A stretch of 64,000 bases of DNA from Sabellastarte sp. h YS-2021 (Eukaryota > Annelida > Polychaeta > Sabellida > Sabellidae), in the NCBI GenBank assembly GCA_964017235.1, contig OZ024931.1, positions 120,229,530-120,293,529 of the forward strand, written 5' to 3'. Of the stretch, positions 35,428 to 47,939 are shown one piece after another. Position 1 is the first letter of the stretch. The number at the start of each line of letters is the position of its first letter. Below the pieces are notes generated by a model. That model worked only from the letters and a program-made list of their open reading frames with translations. It did not search any database and was not told the origin of the DNA. Position numbers and translations under genes: made by a program.

Positions 35428-35660
35428 AGGGGCCATGGTGGCAGAGTGGTAAAACTCTCACCTCCCACCTCTGACAGCGGGGTTCGGTTCCCGGCCCGAC
35501 CTCAAGTGGACAAGTTGGTAGTTGCTTGCTGTTGGCTTAGCAGTTTACAGTACAGAACCTTGACCAACTATATGTACTGGCTTCCTCTGCCCTCCCAACT
35601 ACCCGTCGTGATATGACCTGTACAGTGTTGAAAGCGACGTAAAACCCAAAAAAATTAATA
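35428..35660 (+). mobile_element. tRNA-derived SINE (family 1)
   Basis: Best-preserved head of the family: GGGGCCATGGTGGCAGAGTG with A-box TGGCAGAGTGG, and B-box GGTTCGGTTCCC; body with GTACTGGCTTCCTCTGCC; ends AAAGCGACGTAAAACCC and A-rich sequence. Confidence 0.9.
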
Positions 35661-36036
35661 TAGAAACAAGTAAATGCTTAAATTGGACACAATATGGTAA
35701 ATGGATTGGAGAGGCAATTATCATCCAGGTATTTTTGCAGCATACAAATATTCAATGTAAGGCTTCATTATTTATGGCACTTCAAAGGCACCTATGAAAG
35801 CATATTACTGGTGGGGGCTGATGAACCAGATCTCTCTAGAAAGTATATCCTCCACCCAACTTTTATATGTCATGTCCATGGCAAAATATAAAATTTATTG
35901 GAGAACACCAGATATAAGCATAGAAAACCTAATTTAGAACATCATAAACACATTTACACCAGGCCATGTAACATAACATTGGTGTTGAGATAGTGAAGAA
36001 CATAAACCCTAAAGATGCCAATTTTTAACTCGGTTT

Positions 36037-36530
36037 TTAACTAGTTTTATAATAAGTTATTGTCAACAATGCATTTTCATAATATGAAACTATCTTTTCA
36101 ATATCAACTGATATGCAAAGCCAATTATAGATTTGTATATCAGTATTTAAATTGCATTTCAATCTCTGCACTAGGTCATGGGAATCTATCCTGGATGTCC
36201 TTGTGGCATCCCTTTCATCCTTGACGATTCCATGCCAGCAAATATCCCCCAAAACATGGCCGGATTTAACTGGATCTGCTACAGATCGACACGGAAAGGG
36301 TTTGCAGATTAAAAAAACAGTCAAGAGACCAATCCTTAGTGCAGTCTTTTCATCCGCAAACCTGTCCTTGGGGCACGGTGGCTGTCCGTAGGAGATCCGT
36401 AGCAGATCCGTAAATCTTTTACATGACCCACCCTCATCCCTGTCAGTTACCATATATGGAATCGTGGCCTATATCCATGGCGCATCCGGCTATGTGTAAC
36501 TGGCCTCTTATTAGAGTGTCTTGTATCATG
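36037..36530. other. GC-richer patch, unidentified
   Basis: Richer in GC than its surroundings, with repeated AGATCCGTAG words near 36,390-36,410 and a 138-codon minus frame (36,453-36,037). The frame shows no recognisable domain and composition changes along it. More likely an old mobile-element fragment than a gene. Confidence 0.3.
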
Positions 36531-36534
36531 ATGT

Positions 36535-38720
36535 CATTGGTGTGTGCAGGCGTTCTCAGTGAAACAATCTGACAAGCATACTGGAAGATTACAGCTTGTA
36601 ATTAAAAACATCATCTATCTCATTGTCAGACACTAACTTAAAAACTCATACACTGTGCATAACTCCCTTACTACCAATATCTGATTTACAGTGAGGAGAA
36701 AACCAGGAACAAAAAGTTTAGGAATGCCATGATGCTAACACATAAACTAAACACAGAACAGGGAGCATCAAAACACCCAAAGCTTGGGTTTCAGAAATGT
36801 TTTTTTTTTCACCATGAAAGTATGTGTGAAAGACATCACTAACCAAATTTAAGCCTTCCTTCTTCTTCTAAACACAAACAAACAAAACCTTCCCAAAAAA
36901 ATAAAATGTATATATCATCCTAAGAATGTTATCAATTATGACACATTTTTATCGCACAATCATATTTAGCCAGCCGCAACACCCGGTCTGTGGATGGTGA
37001 TATATGATATCCTATGCGAAACCCTAAACATCTTCAGCAGCTTCATAAAAATGCCAATAATTCCGGTGTTTCCTATTTTCAAGTTTTTGTCGCAGTTTGT
37101 CAAAAAAGTTCAAGTACAAGTATTTATTCACTGGAGCAGTCGGGTACTTTATATGTTAAAAACTAATGCAACATACTAATATAAAACGGCAAACTTGTCA
37201 TGAACAGACTCAAACAGGTATCAAATGAAATACCCCAATAAACAGGACATTTTTATGTTTAATAAGCAACAAAATATTCAAACAATATTTAACTATCCCA
37301 AAAGAAAACAATATACTCACAGTTTTGACAATTTTCAACACAAACAATTTTCCACACTGTAGGGTTCACCACACAGTTTATGTAAGGAATTTCTTATTTT
37401 TGCTAGTATTATGACAAAAATTGACCCAATATTAGGACTTATCCTTATATGCCATTCACAATTTGTACACAAGTTTGTATGTATGTTTGTGGATTGGGTA
37501 TTATTAATGAGCTCCAGTCAAAGAAGGTATTTACTGCAAAACAAAACCAGACAGAATTGATATATTCATAACTTACACTACTAGTCTTTCTATATTGAGA
37601 TTCCTACCCTGAACAATCCATTCATGCATGAACTGATCTTCATTGCAGAAAAAAAAACAATTAAAACATCAACGAATCGATTCATCCTTCTCTATCTATT
37701 CCACTTAAAATGCCTTGGGTGTAATCGAGTTCGAGTATCAACATATTTTTTTCTGCCTTGAGGTTTTTTCTGTTTCTTTCATAAAAATATTTTGAATAGT
37801 TTTGCAGGGAAAATTTTATGGCCCATGAATGACTACATACACAGGTCTCTAACTTCCACACTGTAGGGAAGTAATGCAATTTTGCCTTCAGCATAAAGGG
37901 AAACTATTGCTATGTTTATGTTGATAAATATTTTCTGTTTTTATATAGAAACTTGGCATTTTACTTGATGGGAAAAACTGTCAAGACATGTGGCCCCCAT
38001 AGGCATAAAACATTTTCAGAAACCAAAACTTGAAGAATTCTTCTATTGTTTTTTTCATCTACATAGAGGGTTGGGAATTATATTAAACCATCAGGCACTC
38101 TATTTTCATACATATTATTTGCTCTTGATGAAAAGCAGTGTTCAAGTACTTAAAGATAAAATGTGATGTAATGAATACTTTTGTGGCACTTAATCTCTGT
38201 CAACTTACAGACTCTAAGGCATTAGAGGCAAGTTTGACAAAAATACAAGCAATTTGTTTAACATATTACAACTGGCAGGTATGATATTGTCATGGCAACA
38301 TACTCATCTCCCATGAAAAAATCTGGAAATCTGATAAGCCATTTATAGCATTAAACAATATTTAATGCCAAAGGGAAAAGTAAATAGAATTCAATAGCAT
38401 TACTTTATTCACTGTTCTATATTCGCGATTAGATAATCAGTCAAAATACTGACCCACAGAGACTGTGCATGCCTACCATTTTAGGATAGTGATATCAATA
38501 CCTTAAACACATTTTATTCATGGCATAAGTTATCTGATGACTCGCAGTTCCAAAGATGGAGGAAAGGACTGCACCCCAGTTGTTAGTCAATATGTTCTGT
38601 AATATAAGCTGCTGGACATAAGTAAGGCATACTAAAACAACTAAAGACCAGAGTTGAGGTTCAAAATCAGTGAAGTCAGTATGTTATAAACTACTAACCA
38701 GCATAATATCACAGAGAATT
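36535..38720. other. Intron sequence around the 36-nt candidate exon
   Basis: Apart from the candidate exon at 37,321-37,356 nothing is recognised. Confidence 0.3.
37321..37356 (-). CDS. Candidate 36-nt cassette exon in the N-terminal region
   Basis: A CCCTACAG acceptor is followed by 36 nt and a consensus GTGAGT donor (37320-37315). The segment enters and leaves in phase 1, so it can be inserted between the first exon and the EGF exon without changing frame. It encodes WKIVCVENCQN and would add two cysteines close to the GC at the start of the next exon. The polypyrimidine tract is weak, so this may be a chance match; 36 nt is a small target and the phase match alone has roughly a one-in-three chance. 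Confidence 0.3.
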
Positions 38721-38727
38721 GGATATA

Positions 38728-39071
38728 CCGTAAATGACCTATTTAGCGCACAGTGCGCTAAGCAAAGTCTATTTTTATTCAATATTTGTTGGGAAAAAAT
38801 TCCCTTTTAGCGCACCCATCATGAAACACTTTCCGGGATGAAGTTTCGGTCAATCCGGTAGAAAAACGGTGTTTCGACATTTAGAAATACCCACTTCCTG
38901 TAAATATGGCGGTAGATGAAAACAAACTCGAAAGTCGTGATAAAAATGTCAATTTATTAAGCAAAAATACGTACAATATATAAAAAAATATGTGGATATT
39001 GTGGACTGTCATCGGGAAAAAGAGGTAGGGTGCGGTTACAAGGGCGGATGCGCTAAATAGGTCATTTACGG
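38728..39071. mobile_element. MITE with CCGTAAATGACCTATTTAGC ends, TA target duplication
   Basis: Left CCGTAAATGACCTATTTAGC; right is its complement, ending at 39,071. TA lies on both sides (38726-38727 and 39072-39073). 344 bp, no coding capacity. Confidence 0.9.
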
Positions 39072-39079
39072 TATTTGCC

Positions 39080-42000
39080 TTCTGTGACACAAAGTTCTTA
39101 TAAAAGCACTGGAGAAGAATAAAATTGCATCAAGGTAACTAAGTTGCATCATTGATGGCTACTTCTTGTGAGACCCAGCAATACAGTTCAGGAGCTGCAG
39201 TGTGAAGAACAGACTTATGATTCTTTGACAAAACTATTGAGGAGTCTACAGAAAAAAACTATCTCAATGAATCGGTCTTACAACAGACCTCTATTTGCCA
39301 AACAAAGCTTGTCTAAAGAGCCAAAAACCATCTCTTATTCATACACAAAACTGCAGTATTGCAGCGCTGGAATTATAAAAACAGAATGACCATGAAAAAT
39401 GAAATAAACAATGTGTTAGATGCTTACATCTTCAATACAGAAGGGAAATATTGATGACTGTACCCTATCAAGGTGAACTACCAGTGTGAGTAGGTGGAGC
39501 CATTCAGAATTAATTGACCATACTAGTCTGCTGGAGAATGAATATAACAGAATATGTATAAAATCCTGAACATTTTTTACAGTGCTTACATACAACTGAT
39601 CCTAATCAGGCATGTTACTGGTAAGGTCACAAACTCCCCTCTTCAAAAGTATGTGTATTGATAGGAGTCTGAAAACCTTCAGCATGAATAAGCTGTTTCA
39701 CTGAATGACAGTTTACTGATGAGTGGGTGCATTAAAAATTGGTGATAGGACCATTCCTGAAAATCAAAACTGGTTTGAGAGTCTTCAAATGAATAAATTC
39801 AGGTTTGATTGTCAGTGATAATGTCTCTCATATGGTGACAATGTAGATGCAAGCATGCATTTTTTTCAAATTTAACCATCATTTAAGATACCTTATTTAT
39901 TTGTATAAACACCCCGGGGGCGATGCATTTTTTTAAAATGGGGGGCGACTATAACCCATTAAAAAAATCAGCTCTTGAATCCAGTGGCAATGGGCGATAA
40001 TTGGCACTTGCACCTTGATCTCGCTTACCAGCATGTATAATGGCAAAAGAGCTAAAAAATGTTGGAAACAAACCTTAAATTTGAAGAAATTATAAGTTTA
40101 TCTCGTATTTTTGCAGATTTCATTGCGTCTGTGATCATAATTGCCATGTTTTGTTCTGACTTTCTTTATTTCTCGTAAGCGGTATTCATTTGGGGAAGTA
40201 CTAAAACGTATCTGTTTTTCTCAATCCCGGAATCGCACATGTTGGCTGTTGAGAGGCATGTAAAACCCCGGAAAAATGAACTTAGCAAAGGTAGACACAA
40301 AAGGGGGGGGGGGGGGGGGGGGGCAATTAATAGGGAGGGGGTGTTTGTAAGGATAAATATGGTAGGATATATCAATGCAAGATATGATAAAGTTAGTGAA
40401 CACCATTTTATCTCATCTACAGTCAAAATGTGGCATACCCCAAATTTATAGGTTAAAATATTGTCCTTTTCAACATCTGATTTGTGTAATTTCACTGCAG
40501 TGTTTGCTATTTTCACAGAATGCCACCAGAATATTGGTTTACCATGGAAACACTCTTACAAATACAGAGCTTTTAATTGGTACATTTTTACATTTTTTAT
40601 TTGATATATATATCTCTGCCCTTGTAATTAGCAAAGAATTTAAGTTAAGCAACCCTTGCAGTAGAACTCAAACTGCCAGATAAGTAGAAGTGTATAGCTT
40701 TGCCTCAGAAGTTACTTTTCCAATGCAATTTACCATATACTTTAGAGATTTCTGGGTAAATAGACCTAGAAGTTTGTGGTCACTAAAATGATATTTAACT
40801 CTGCAGGGTTTAATTACTCTGGGAAAATTTTTTTCATAATCTTTTTTATATTCAGGAAGTTTAGAAAATTTGATATATATATTTTTTTATACTACAACAG
40901 AAAACACATGTGGAAGTAAACAACAGACATATTCAACCCTATCGCACAACCTTTTTCATTCTTAAAAGAACAGTTATACTAAGTTCTACAATACAAAAAA
41001 TATAAATGTGTTGAGGTGCACAGTTCAAACTTGATCACAAGGTATTATTGCCCAAAGAAAATGTCAGACCAAGCTCATTGCATAAGAAGATCAAAAATAA
41101 GGGAAACCCGAGTTTGTGTAAATTACTAGATAGGACAATAAAAAAAAACATTTTTTACAACCATACATTATGTGTGTATATGTAATTGTTGAGATTTACA
41201 CTTCTTTCACTGCTGCTGAGACAAAGGTTTAAAATCAAAATTATTTTCCTGTGGGTCAAAACAATACTGAAGTTTGCACATGCAAAGTACATATCCACTT
41301 GGGGGGAATATCCGTACCATATTTAAACAGGATTAAGTCAAATTATCAAGGAAATTCTTTGAGCTCACAGATCGATATGACCTGAACTGTAACTATTCCT
41401 GGTAAAAACTTTCAACATGATATACACTGAAATAAGTCATCCACTTTGTGACGTAAATATATTCCGTTCATACTGTAAATTCACTGATTTATTGCTTTCA
41501 AGAACTGAAAAAAATAATGCCGATTTAATACTCTTTATTGATGGAAATGCTACTTATATTCAGCCTCATAATTTGCAAGGTCTTTAACATTAGGACATAA
41601 TAAACCTCAGTATAAATAATAAAACTTAGACATTAACTTACCTCACATTAGAAAACAATTATCACAAAATTCATGCATTCTTGCTGTTGAACACATTTTT
41701 TATCTCCACAATATAGCATTAATTATTAATACGTTCTGTACTGATTTACAATAGTACCACATAAGACAACAATCAATATAAACTGTGTGATAAATCTTTT
41801 CATTAACTGCCACAGGCTGGCCACTATATATTAGGCACTGATCAGCAAAAAACAGTATCACTTTTACACTCTATGTGTTTATAACAACCGCTAATCATTA
41901 AATGTGTAACAATTAGCTAATCTAATCAGTGAGACAACACCCCTTCACTGTTACAAACTCTCTGTAGCAATGCCGTTGTACATATGAATGCAGTACACTT

Positions 42001-42700
42001 AGCTACTCAACTACTTCACTTTTGTCTATAGATATATTTTTATTATGTATTATATTATGTGCTACAGTTACACAGACAGCTGAACCCTTCAACTGGGATG
42101 TGGTAGTAGTAGTAGTAGAAGTAGCTTCATTCACAATGCATAAATAAAACAAACTGGGTAGAAGTAGTTGTATTGTATTCACCAGTTCTGTTTAAAATGT
42201 GTAAGATATCACTAAATAATTTATACATTCATGTTATAGAAATCTCACATGAAGCGATTGTTATGGGAGATTTCTGACACACTCTGAGTATAGGGCTCTA
42301 ATATTTTGCTGAAAAAAAATAATGGTGAAAATTTTAATACTTAGTAATACAGAATGCACACAATAATTTAATATAATACAGAATAAGCTCTATTAATGGC
42401 CTTCCTATTGTCCAAATATTCACTTATATTAACTTGTACCCACTCTTCATAATTTATATTTCCCTAATGTTTTACAAACCTTCTATTATCCAACCAATAT
42501 CTCACTCTCCCAGTATGTTCAGATAATAGAGATTATAATATGTAGAAAAATGTTTTAAAGTTTTCCTCTGTACAAAAAAAAAATTGTTTATAATGTTTTT
42601 TGGTGATTCAAATGATTGTCTAAATTATTCTAGTCACTGATAGATTTATTGATATATTATCTCAATCCCATTATTTTTTTCTATTATTTACAATATAACA
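39080..42700. other. Intron sequence with a poly-G run
   Basis: 21 G at 40,303-40,323 on the plus strand. At ~39,905-39,955 a CCCCGGGGGCGATGCATTTT fragment of a dispersed repeat. An AGT trinucleotide run sits near 42,108. No supported gene. Confidence 0.4.
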
Positions 42701-42703
42701 GTT

Positions 42704-42922
42704 TTACTCCACAAAGAGGTAGAACTGCTCTAGTACCTTGCAGTCAAGCCTTTGATTTGGTGAAACCCACTGACAGACAATGCTGACCACCTTAATAAGT
42801 GCACACCTTGTCACACCACACGTACAGTCTATCAAAAAACTACAAGAAAAAGCTGCCACATCCGCCTCCACGTGAAGAAATACAGTAAACAATATGAAAT
42901 ACACTACAGTATCACAACTCAT
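42704..42922 (-). CDS. Possible small secreted cysteine-rich peptide or alternative first exon
   Basis: A 72-codon frame starts at ATG 42922 and ends before 42704. The N terminus (MSCDTVVYFILFTVFLHVEA) looks like a good signal peptide with cleavage after Ala20 or nearby. The remaining ~52 residues hold six cysteines spaced 5-1-4-9-10. I do not recognise the pattern. It lies on the same strand as, and inside the first intron of, the neuregulin-like gene. A GT following AAG (phase 0) could act as a donor but would not fit the EGF exon, so an alternative first exon is less likely than an independent small peptide or a chance frame. No promoter or polyA signal was identified. Confidence 0.28.
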   Translation of the reverse strand: MSCDTVVYFILFTVFLHVEADVAAFSCSFLIDCTCGVTRCALIKVVSIVCQWVSPNQRLDCKVLEQFYLFVE

Positions 42923-42964
42923 GTCAGGAATCTTCCCCAAATTTTTCAGACCAGTCAATCACAG

Positions 42965-44280
42965 GAGGAAACTTTAAACATTTTCTCCACCAGCCAAATT
43001 TTGATTCCCACCCAAATTTTTTCGACCAATTTGTAGAAACAATAAGCAAATTGTTCCTTACCTACTGCAAATTTTGTACCCTGATTCAATGAGGATATTA
43101 ACTGAATTAATTAAATATGATCTTCTGTGATCACAATTTTTAAAAGCAATTTCTAGAAAACAACAGGCAAATTGCTTCTCACTTCCTCCACTATCAGTGT
43201 TTTTATAAAACACCTTCCAGTGGATTACACACATCTTGCAAAATGACCCATTTCCCTTTAATATGCTGGCACGTGTAAACAAATCTCTTGCATAAAAACT
43301 GTTTGAAATAGCATCAAATCAACAGACATTTCGATATTTTGTTATTTGTAGGAAAGTTTAAGTTGCAACTGACTTACCACGATGCTATGCTGTCACAGAA
43401 GACTGACAGAGTAAACATTGCATTGTTCTACAAGTTTTCATCACTGAGGAATAACTGAGTTCTCTTTAAATCATGGGACTATTTCTTCACTAATTTTGAG
43501 ATTTTTTGGGTACTTATATTATCTGTGACAGATGATCGGTTAATTATGCTCACTGTTTAATTTTAAGTATTGTTGCTAGGGGCAAATTTCACACACTGTG
43601 GCCAATTTTAAAGTATTTACTCCACCAGATTTTGTCACCAGATATCACCAACTCAGGAATGCCTTTCAACTCATCAAATTTTGCTCTCCATCAATGTGTG
43701 TGTGCACATGATTGATAGGAATTTTTGGCAATAGCAGCTATGATTTCTGGCGGTAATAGTGTCAACATAACAGAGCACACAGGAAGTTAAGACAATAATA
43801 TGAGTTAAAAAGAAAGAAAACAAAGAAATAACAAAGGAGATAGTCAATTCAAAATGTACTGATTTAACCTCACCACAGTCTCTTGATTATTTTTAGAGCA
43901 GGCTTTGGACACTAGAACTTCAAACCTACTTTATTTCTAGATATAGCTCACTTTCATGTAAATTTGCTCAACAAAAGAACTAACACTGGCTCACAGTGTT
44001 TGTAGTTTTCTATGCACAATATAAAGTTTTGTCCATATATTCAAAGTTAAATTTCAAACTAGACAAAAGTTTTTGTACACAAAAACAAAGCGTCCCTACA
44101 GCTTTTAAGCTTTATATAAAATGCTAAAGGACTAATGTGAAGAGGTAAATGTTATTGGTGAAGAGAAATTTTCGTGAAAAGGACCATGTTAGGATCACAA
44201 GAGTGACCTTAAAACGAAAAAAACACTCAGTGCCTATGAACGGGTTCTGTATCAGCTGACTGTGTGTTTTCAGCTGCAAA
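42965..44280. other. Intron sequence left of array A
   Basis: No firm feature. A GCGTCCC word at ~44,090 resembles the hairpin arm found at the end of the related element at 52.9 kb, so it may mark the left part of the array A element. Confidence 0.3.
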
Positions 44281-44283
44281 GAA

Positions 44284-44957
44284 GAAGAAGCACTTTAAAG
44301 TTTGGCTGTGCTTGTTTGACCTTGAAGGAGAGGCCCAAGGTCAAATCTGACCACATCAAAAGATTTCAAGGCCATCATTTCCTATATGTAGGTATACCAT
44401 CCCAAACCTCTAGGACCAATAATAAATGAGTTATAAGCACTTTAAAGTTTGCCTATCCTCGTTGGACCTTGAAGGAGAGGCCTAAGATCAAATCCGACCA
44501 CACCAGAAGATTCCCAGCACATGATTTCCTACATGTTGGTTTACCATCCCAAACCTGTAGGACCAATAATAAGTGAGTTATAAGCACTTTTAAGTTTGGC
44601 TATGCTCGTTTGACCTTGAAGAAGAAGCACTTTAAAGTTTGGCTGTGCTTGTTTGACCTTGAAGGAGAGGCCCAAGGTCAAATCTGACCACATCAAAAGA
44701 TTTCAAGGCCATCATTTCCTATATGTAGGTATACCATCCCAAACCTCTAGGACCAATAATAAATGAGTTATAAGCACTTTAAAGTTTGCCTATCCTCGTT
44801 GGACCTTGAAGGAGAGGCCTAAGATCAAATCCGACCACACCAGAAGATTCCCAGCACATGATTTCCTACATGTTGGTTTACCATCCCAAACCTGTAGGAC
44901 CAATAATAAGTGAGTTATAAGCACTTTTAAGTTTGGCTATGCTCGTTTGACCTTGAA
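44284..44957 (+). repeat. Exact 337-bp tandem duplication inside array A
   Basis: 44,284-44,620 and 44,621-44,957 appear identical by eye. 337 is not a multiple of 147, so the event is independent of monomer register. Very recent duplication or an assembly artefact. Confidence 0.8.
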
Positions 44958-46975
44958 GGAGAGGGCCCAAGGTCAAATTCGACCACAGCAAAAGATTACC
45001 AGCCCTTAATTTCTACATGTTGGTTTACCATCCCAAACCTCTAGGACCAATCATAAGCGAGTTATAAGCACTTTAAAGTTTGGTTATGCTCATTTGACCT
45101 TGAAGGAGAGGCCCCAAGATCAAATCTGACCACACCAGAAGATTCCCAGCACATGATTTCCTACAGGTTGGTTTACCATCCCAAAGCTCTAGGACCAATA
45201 ATAAGCCACTTATAAGCACTTTTATGTTTGGCTATCCTTGTTTCACCTTGAAGAAGAGGCCCAAGGTCAAATCTGACAACACCAAAAGATTCCCAGCCCA
45301 TGATTTTCTATATGTTAGTATACTATCACAAACCTCTAGGACCAATAATAAGCAAGTCATAACCACTTTTATGTTTGGCTATACTCATTTGACCTTGAAC
45401 GAGGGGCACAAGGTCAAATCTGACCACACCAGAAGATTCCCAGCACATGATTTCCTACATGTTGGTATACCATCCCAATCCTCTAGGACCAATAATAAGC
45501 GAGTTATAAGCACTTTTAAGTTTGGCTATGCTTGTTTGACATTGAACGAGGGGCCCAAGGTCAAATCAGACCACACCAGAAGATTCCCAGCCCATGATTT
45601 CCTACATGTTGGTTTACCATCCCAAACCTCTAGGACCAATAATAAATCAGTTATAAGTACTTTTATGTTTAGCTATCCTCTTTTGACCTTGAAGAGGAAG
45701 CCCAAGGTCAAATCTGACCACACCAAAAGATTCCGAGCCCATGATTTCCTACATGTTGGTATCCCATCACAAACCTCTAGGACCAATAATGAGCGAGTTA
45801 TAAGCACTTTTAAGTTTGTCTATCCTCGTTTGACCTTGAACAAGGGGCCCAAGGTCAAATCTGACCACACCCAAAGATTCCCAGGCCATGATTTCCTACA
45901 TGTTGGTTTACCATCCCAAAGCTCTAGGACCAATAATAAGTGAGTTATAAGCACTTTTATGTTTGGCTATCCTCTTTTGACCTTGAAGAAGAGACCCAAG
46001 GTCAAATCTGACCACACCAAAAGATTCCCAGCCCATGATTTCCTACATGTTGGTATACCATCACAACCCTGTAGAACCAATAATAAGCGAGTTATAAGCA
46101 CTTTTAAGTTTGGCTATGCTCGTTTGACCTTGAACGAGGGGCCCAACGTCAAATCCGACCACACCAGAAGATTCCCAGGCCATGATCTCCTACATGTTGG
46201 TTTACCATCCCAAACCTGTAGGACAAATAAGAAGCGAGTTATAAGCACTTTTATGTTTGGCTATCCTCGTTTGACCTTGAAGAAGAAGCCCAAGGTCAAA
46301 TCTGACAACACCAAGAGATTCCCAGCCCATGATTTTCTATATGTTAGTATACCATCCCAAACCTGTAGGACCAAAAATAAGCAAGTCATAAGCACTTTTA
46401 AGTTTGGCTATACTCGTTTGACCTTGAACGAGGGGCACAAGGTCAAATCAGACCACACCAGAAAATTCCCAGCACATGATTTCCTGTATGTTGGTATACC
46501 ATCCCAATCCTCTAGGATCAATAATAAGCGAGTTATAAGCACTTTTAAGTTTGGTTATGCTCATTTGACCTTGAAGGAGAGGCCCAAGTTCAAATCTGAC
46601 CACACCAGAAGATTCCCAGCACATGATTTCCTACATGTTGGTTTACCATCCCAAAGCTGTAGGACCAATAATAAGCGAGTTACAAGCACTTTTATGTTTG
46701 CCTATACTCGTTTGACCTTGAACGAGGGGCCCAAGGTCAAATCTGACCACACTAGATGATTCCCAGCACATGATTTCCTATATGCTGGTATACCATTCCA
46801 AACCTCTAGGACCAATAATAAGCGAGTTATAAGCACTTTAAACTTTGCCTATCCTCTTTTGATCTTTCACGAGGGGCCCCAGGTCAAATCTGACCACACC
46901 AGAAGATTTCCAGCACCTGATTTCCTATATGTTGGTACACCATCCCAAACCTCTAGGACCAATAATAAGCGAGTT
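44284..46975 (+). repeat. 147-bp satellite, array A (~18 monomers)
   Basis: Head-to-tail monomers of 147 bp: TTGACCTTGAA, CCCAAGGTCAAATC, CCACACCAGAAGATTCCCAG, CATGATTTCCTA, GGTATACCATCCCAAACCTC, TAGGACCAATAATAAGCGAG, TTATAAGCACTTTTAAGTTT. Because 147 is 49 codons, frames stay open across units (45,224-45,943 and 45,959-46,759, each with repeats of KVKSDHTRRFPAHDFL). I read these frames as by-products: no start context, and open frames occur on both strands. Confidence 0.95.
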
Positions 46976-47092
46976 CAAGGCTTAATCGTAGTAAATTTTT
47001 TATGAACTTATAATCAATCGCCCGTCAATCGCTCAATTATGGCCCGATTGATCCCAATATCGATTGGCGCCTAGATTCCTCTGTCAGAAATG
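46971..47092 (+). mobile_element. Right domain of the array A element (truncated)
   Basis: From GAGTTCAAGGCTTAATC to GGCGCCTAGATTC the sequence closely matches 52,511-52,635 after array B. The match ends near AATGTGC, where LINE sequence begins. Confidence 0.85.
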
Positions 47093-47935
47093 TGCCTGAT
47101 TGGCTCCTTAAGATACAGAAATTCAACAAGCAACACATACAATGCATTCAAATGTTTAAAGTTACGGGATATAACAAAATTCAAAACATGTACTCATATT
47201 TTCAAAGCTCATAGGAATTTGCTACCACCTAAACTAATGGAATGATATAGATATGTCAAGCATGTTCATAACTATAATACAAGGAACTGTGGAAACATTT
47301 ATCAAAATATCCCGAAAACTTTCCAAAAAAGTAGATGTCCTAGTATTATAGGGGTTAAACTGTACAATCAAATTCCATCACATGTAAGATTGTTGCCATC
47401 TATAATAAGCTTCAAAAAGAGATTAAAAGAAGAATTCCTCACTAAATATAAAAAACCATTGCCTATCTAACAAATTATGGTATGACAAATGGAAGTTACG
47501 GATCTGTGTACTAAATCTGTGTGTATCTTAATCTATATTTTTACCATTAAGTACTTTGTCAAGTATGTTAAAATTTAATTAACAGACAAACAGTTCAAAT
47601 TAGCATATTCATTGATAAATAGCTTCTTTGTGTCATAAATCAAAATCTATTTTATCTGCTGTATTTCTTTCTTGACTTTCTGTTGTCAGTTATGTCCAAG
47701 TTAAGTAATATTTACTAATAAGTTCATTATAACTTCAGGCATTTCTGTTTAGTATTTATTGTATGTTCTTAAGTTTATGTTGTCAGTTCTCTCCAAATTT
47801 AGGGATGTCTAGTTATAAGTTCATTTGAACTTCTGACATTTACTTTCAGCATTTATTTTAAAATGTTGTATTATTTCATTGTAATGTAATGCTGAATAAA
47901 GATCTATCTATCTATCTATCTATGTATTCCTCCAT
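47092..47935 (+). pseudogene. LINE 3' fragment with ATCT tail
   Basis: Plus-strand frame 47,138-47,470 reads LKLRDITKFKTCTHIFKA and, after one in-frame TGA, YNTRNCGNIYQNIP, IIGVKLYNQIPSHV and SFKKRLKEEFL before TAA. This is the conserved C-terminal end of non-LTR retrotransposon reverse transcriptase. The 3' UTR runs to a (ATCT)n tail at ~47,907-47,924. 5'-truncated and dead. Confidence 0.85.
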
Positions 47936-47939
47936 AATA

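Noticed and set aside
36037-36453. 138-codon minus-strand frame
   Set aside because: No domain or family resemblance, uneven composition, repeated AGATCCGTAG words; more like an old repeat. Kept only as an unidentified patch.
43375-43415. 12-nt minus-strand candidate microexon with GTAAGT donor at ~43,370
   Set aside because: In the phase required by the flanking exons it reads a stop codon.
45224-46759. Long frames of 239 and 266 codons with repeats of KVKSDHTRRFPAHDFL
   Set aside because: They follow from a 147-bp satellite period divisible by three. Frames of similar length occur in arrays B and C and on the opposite strand, and starts are arbitrary; no signal or domain was recognised.
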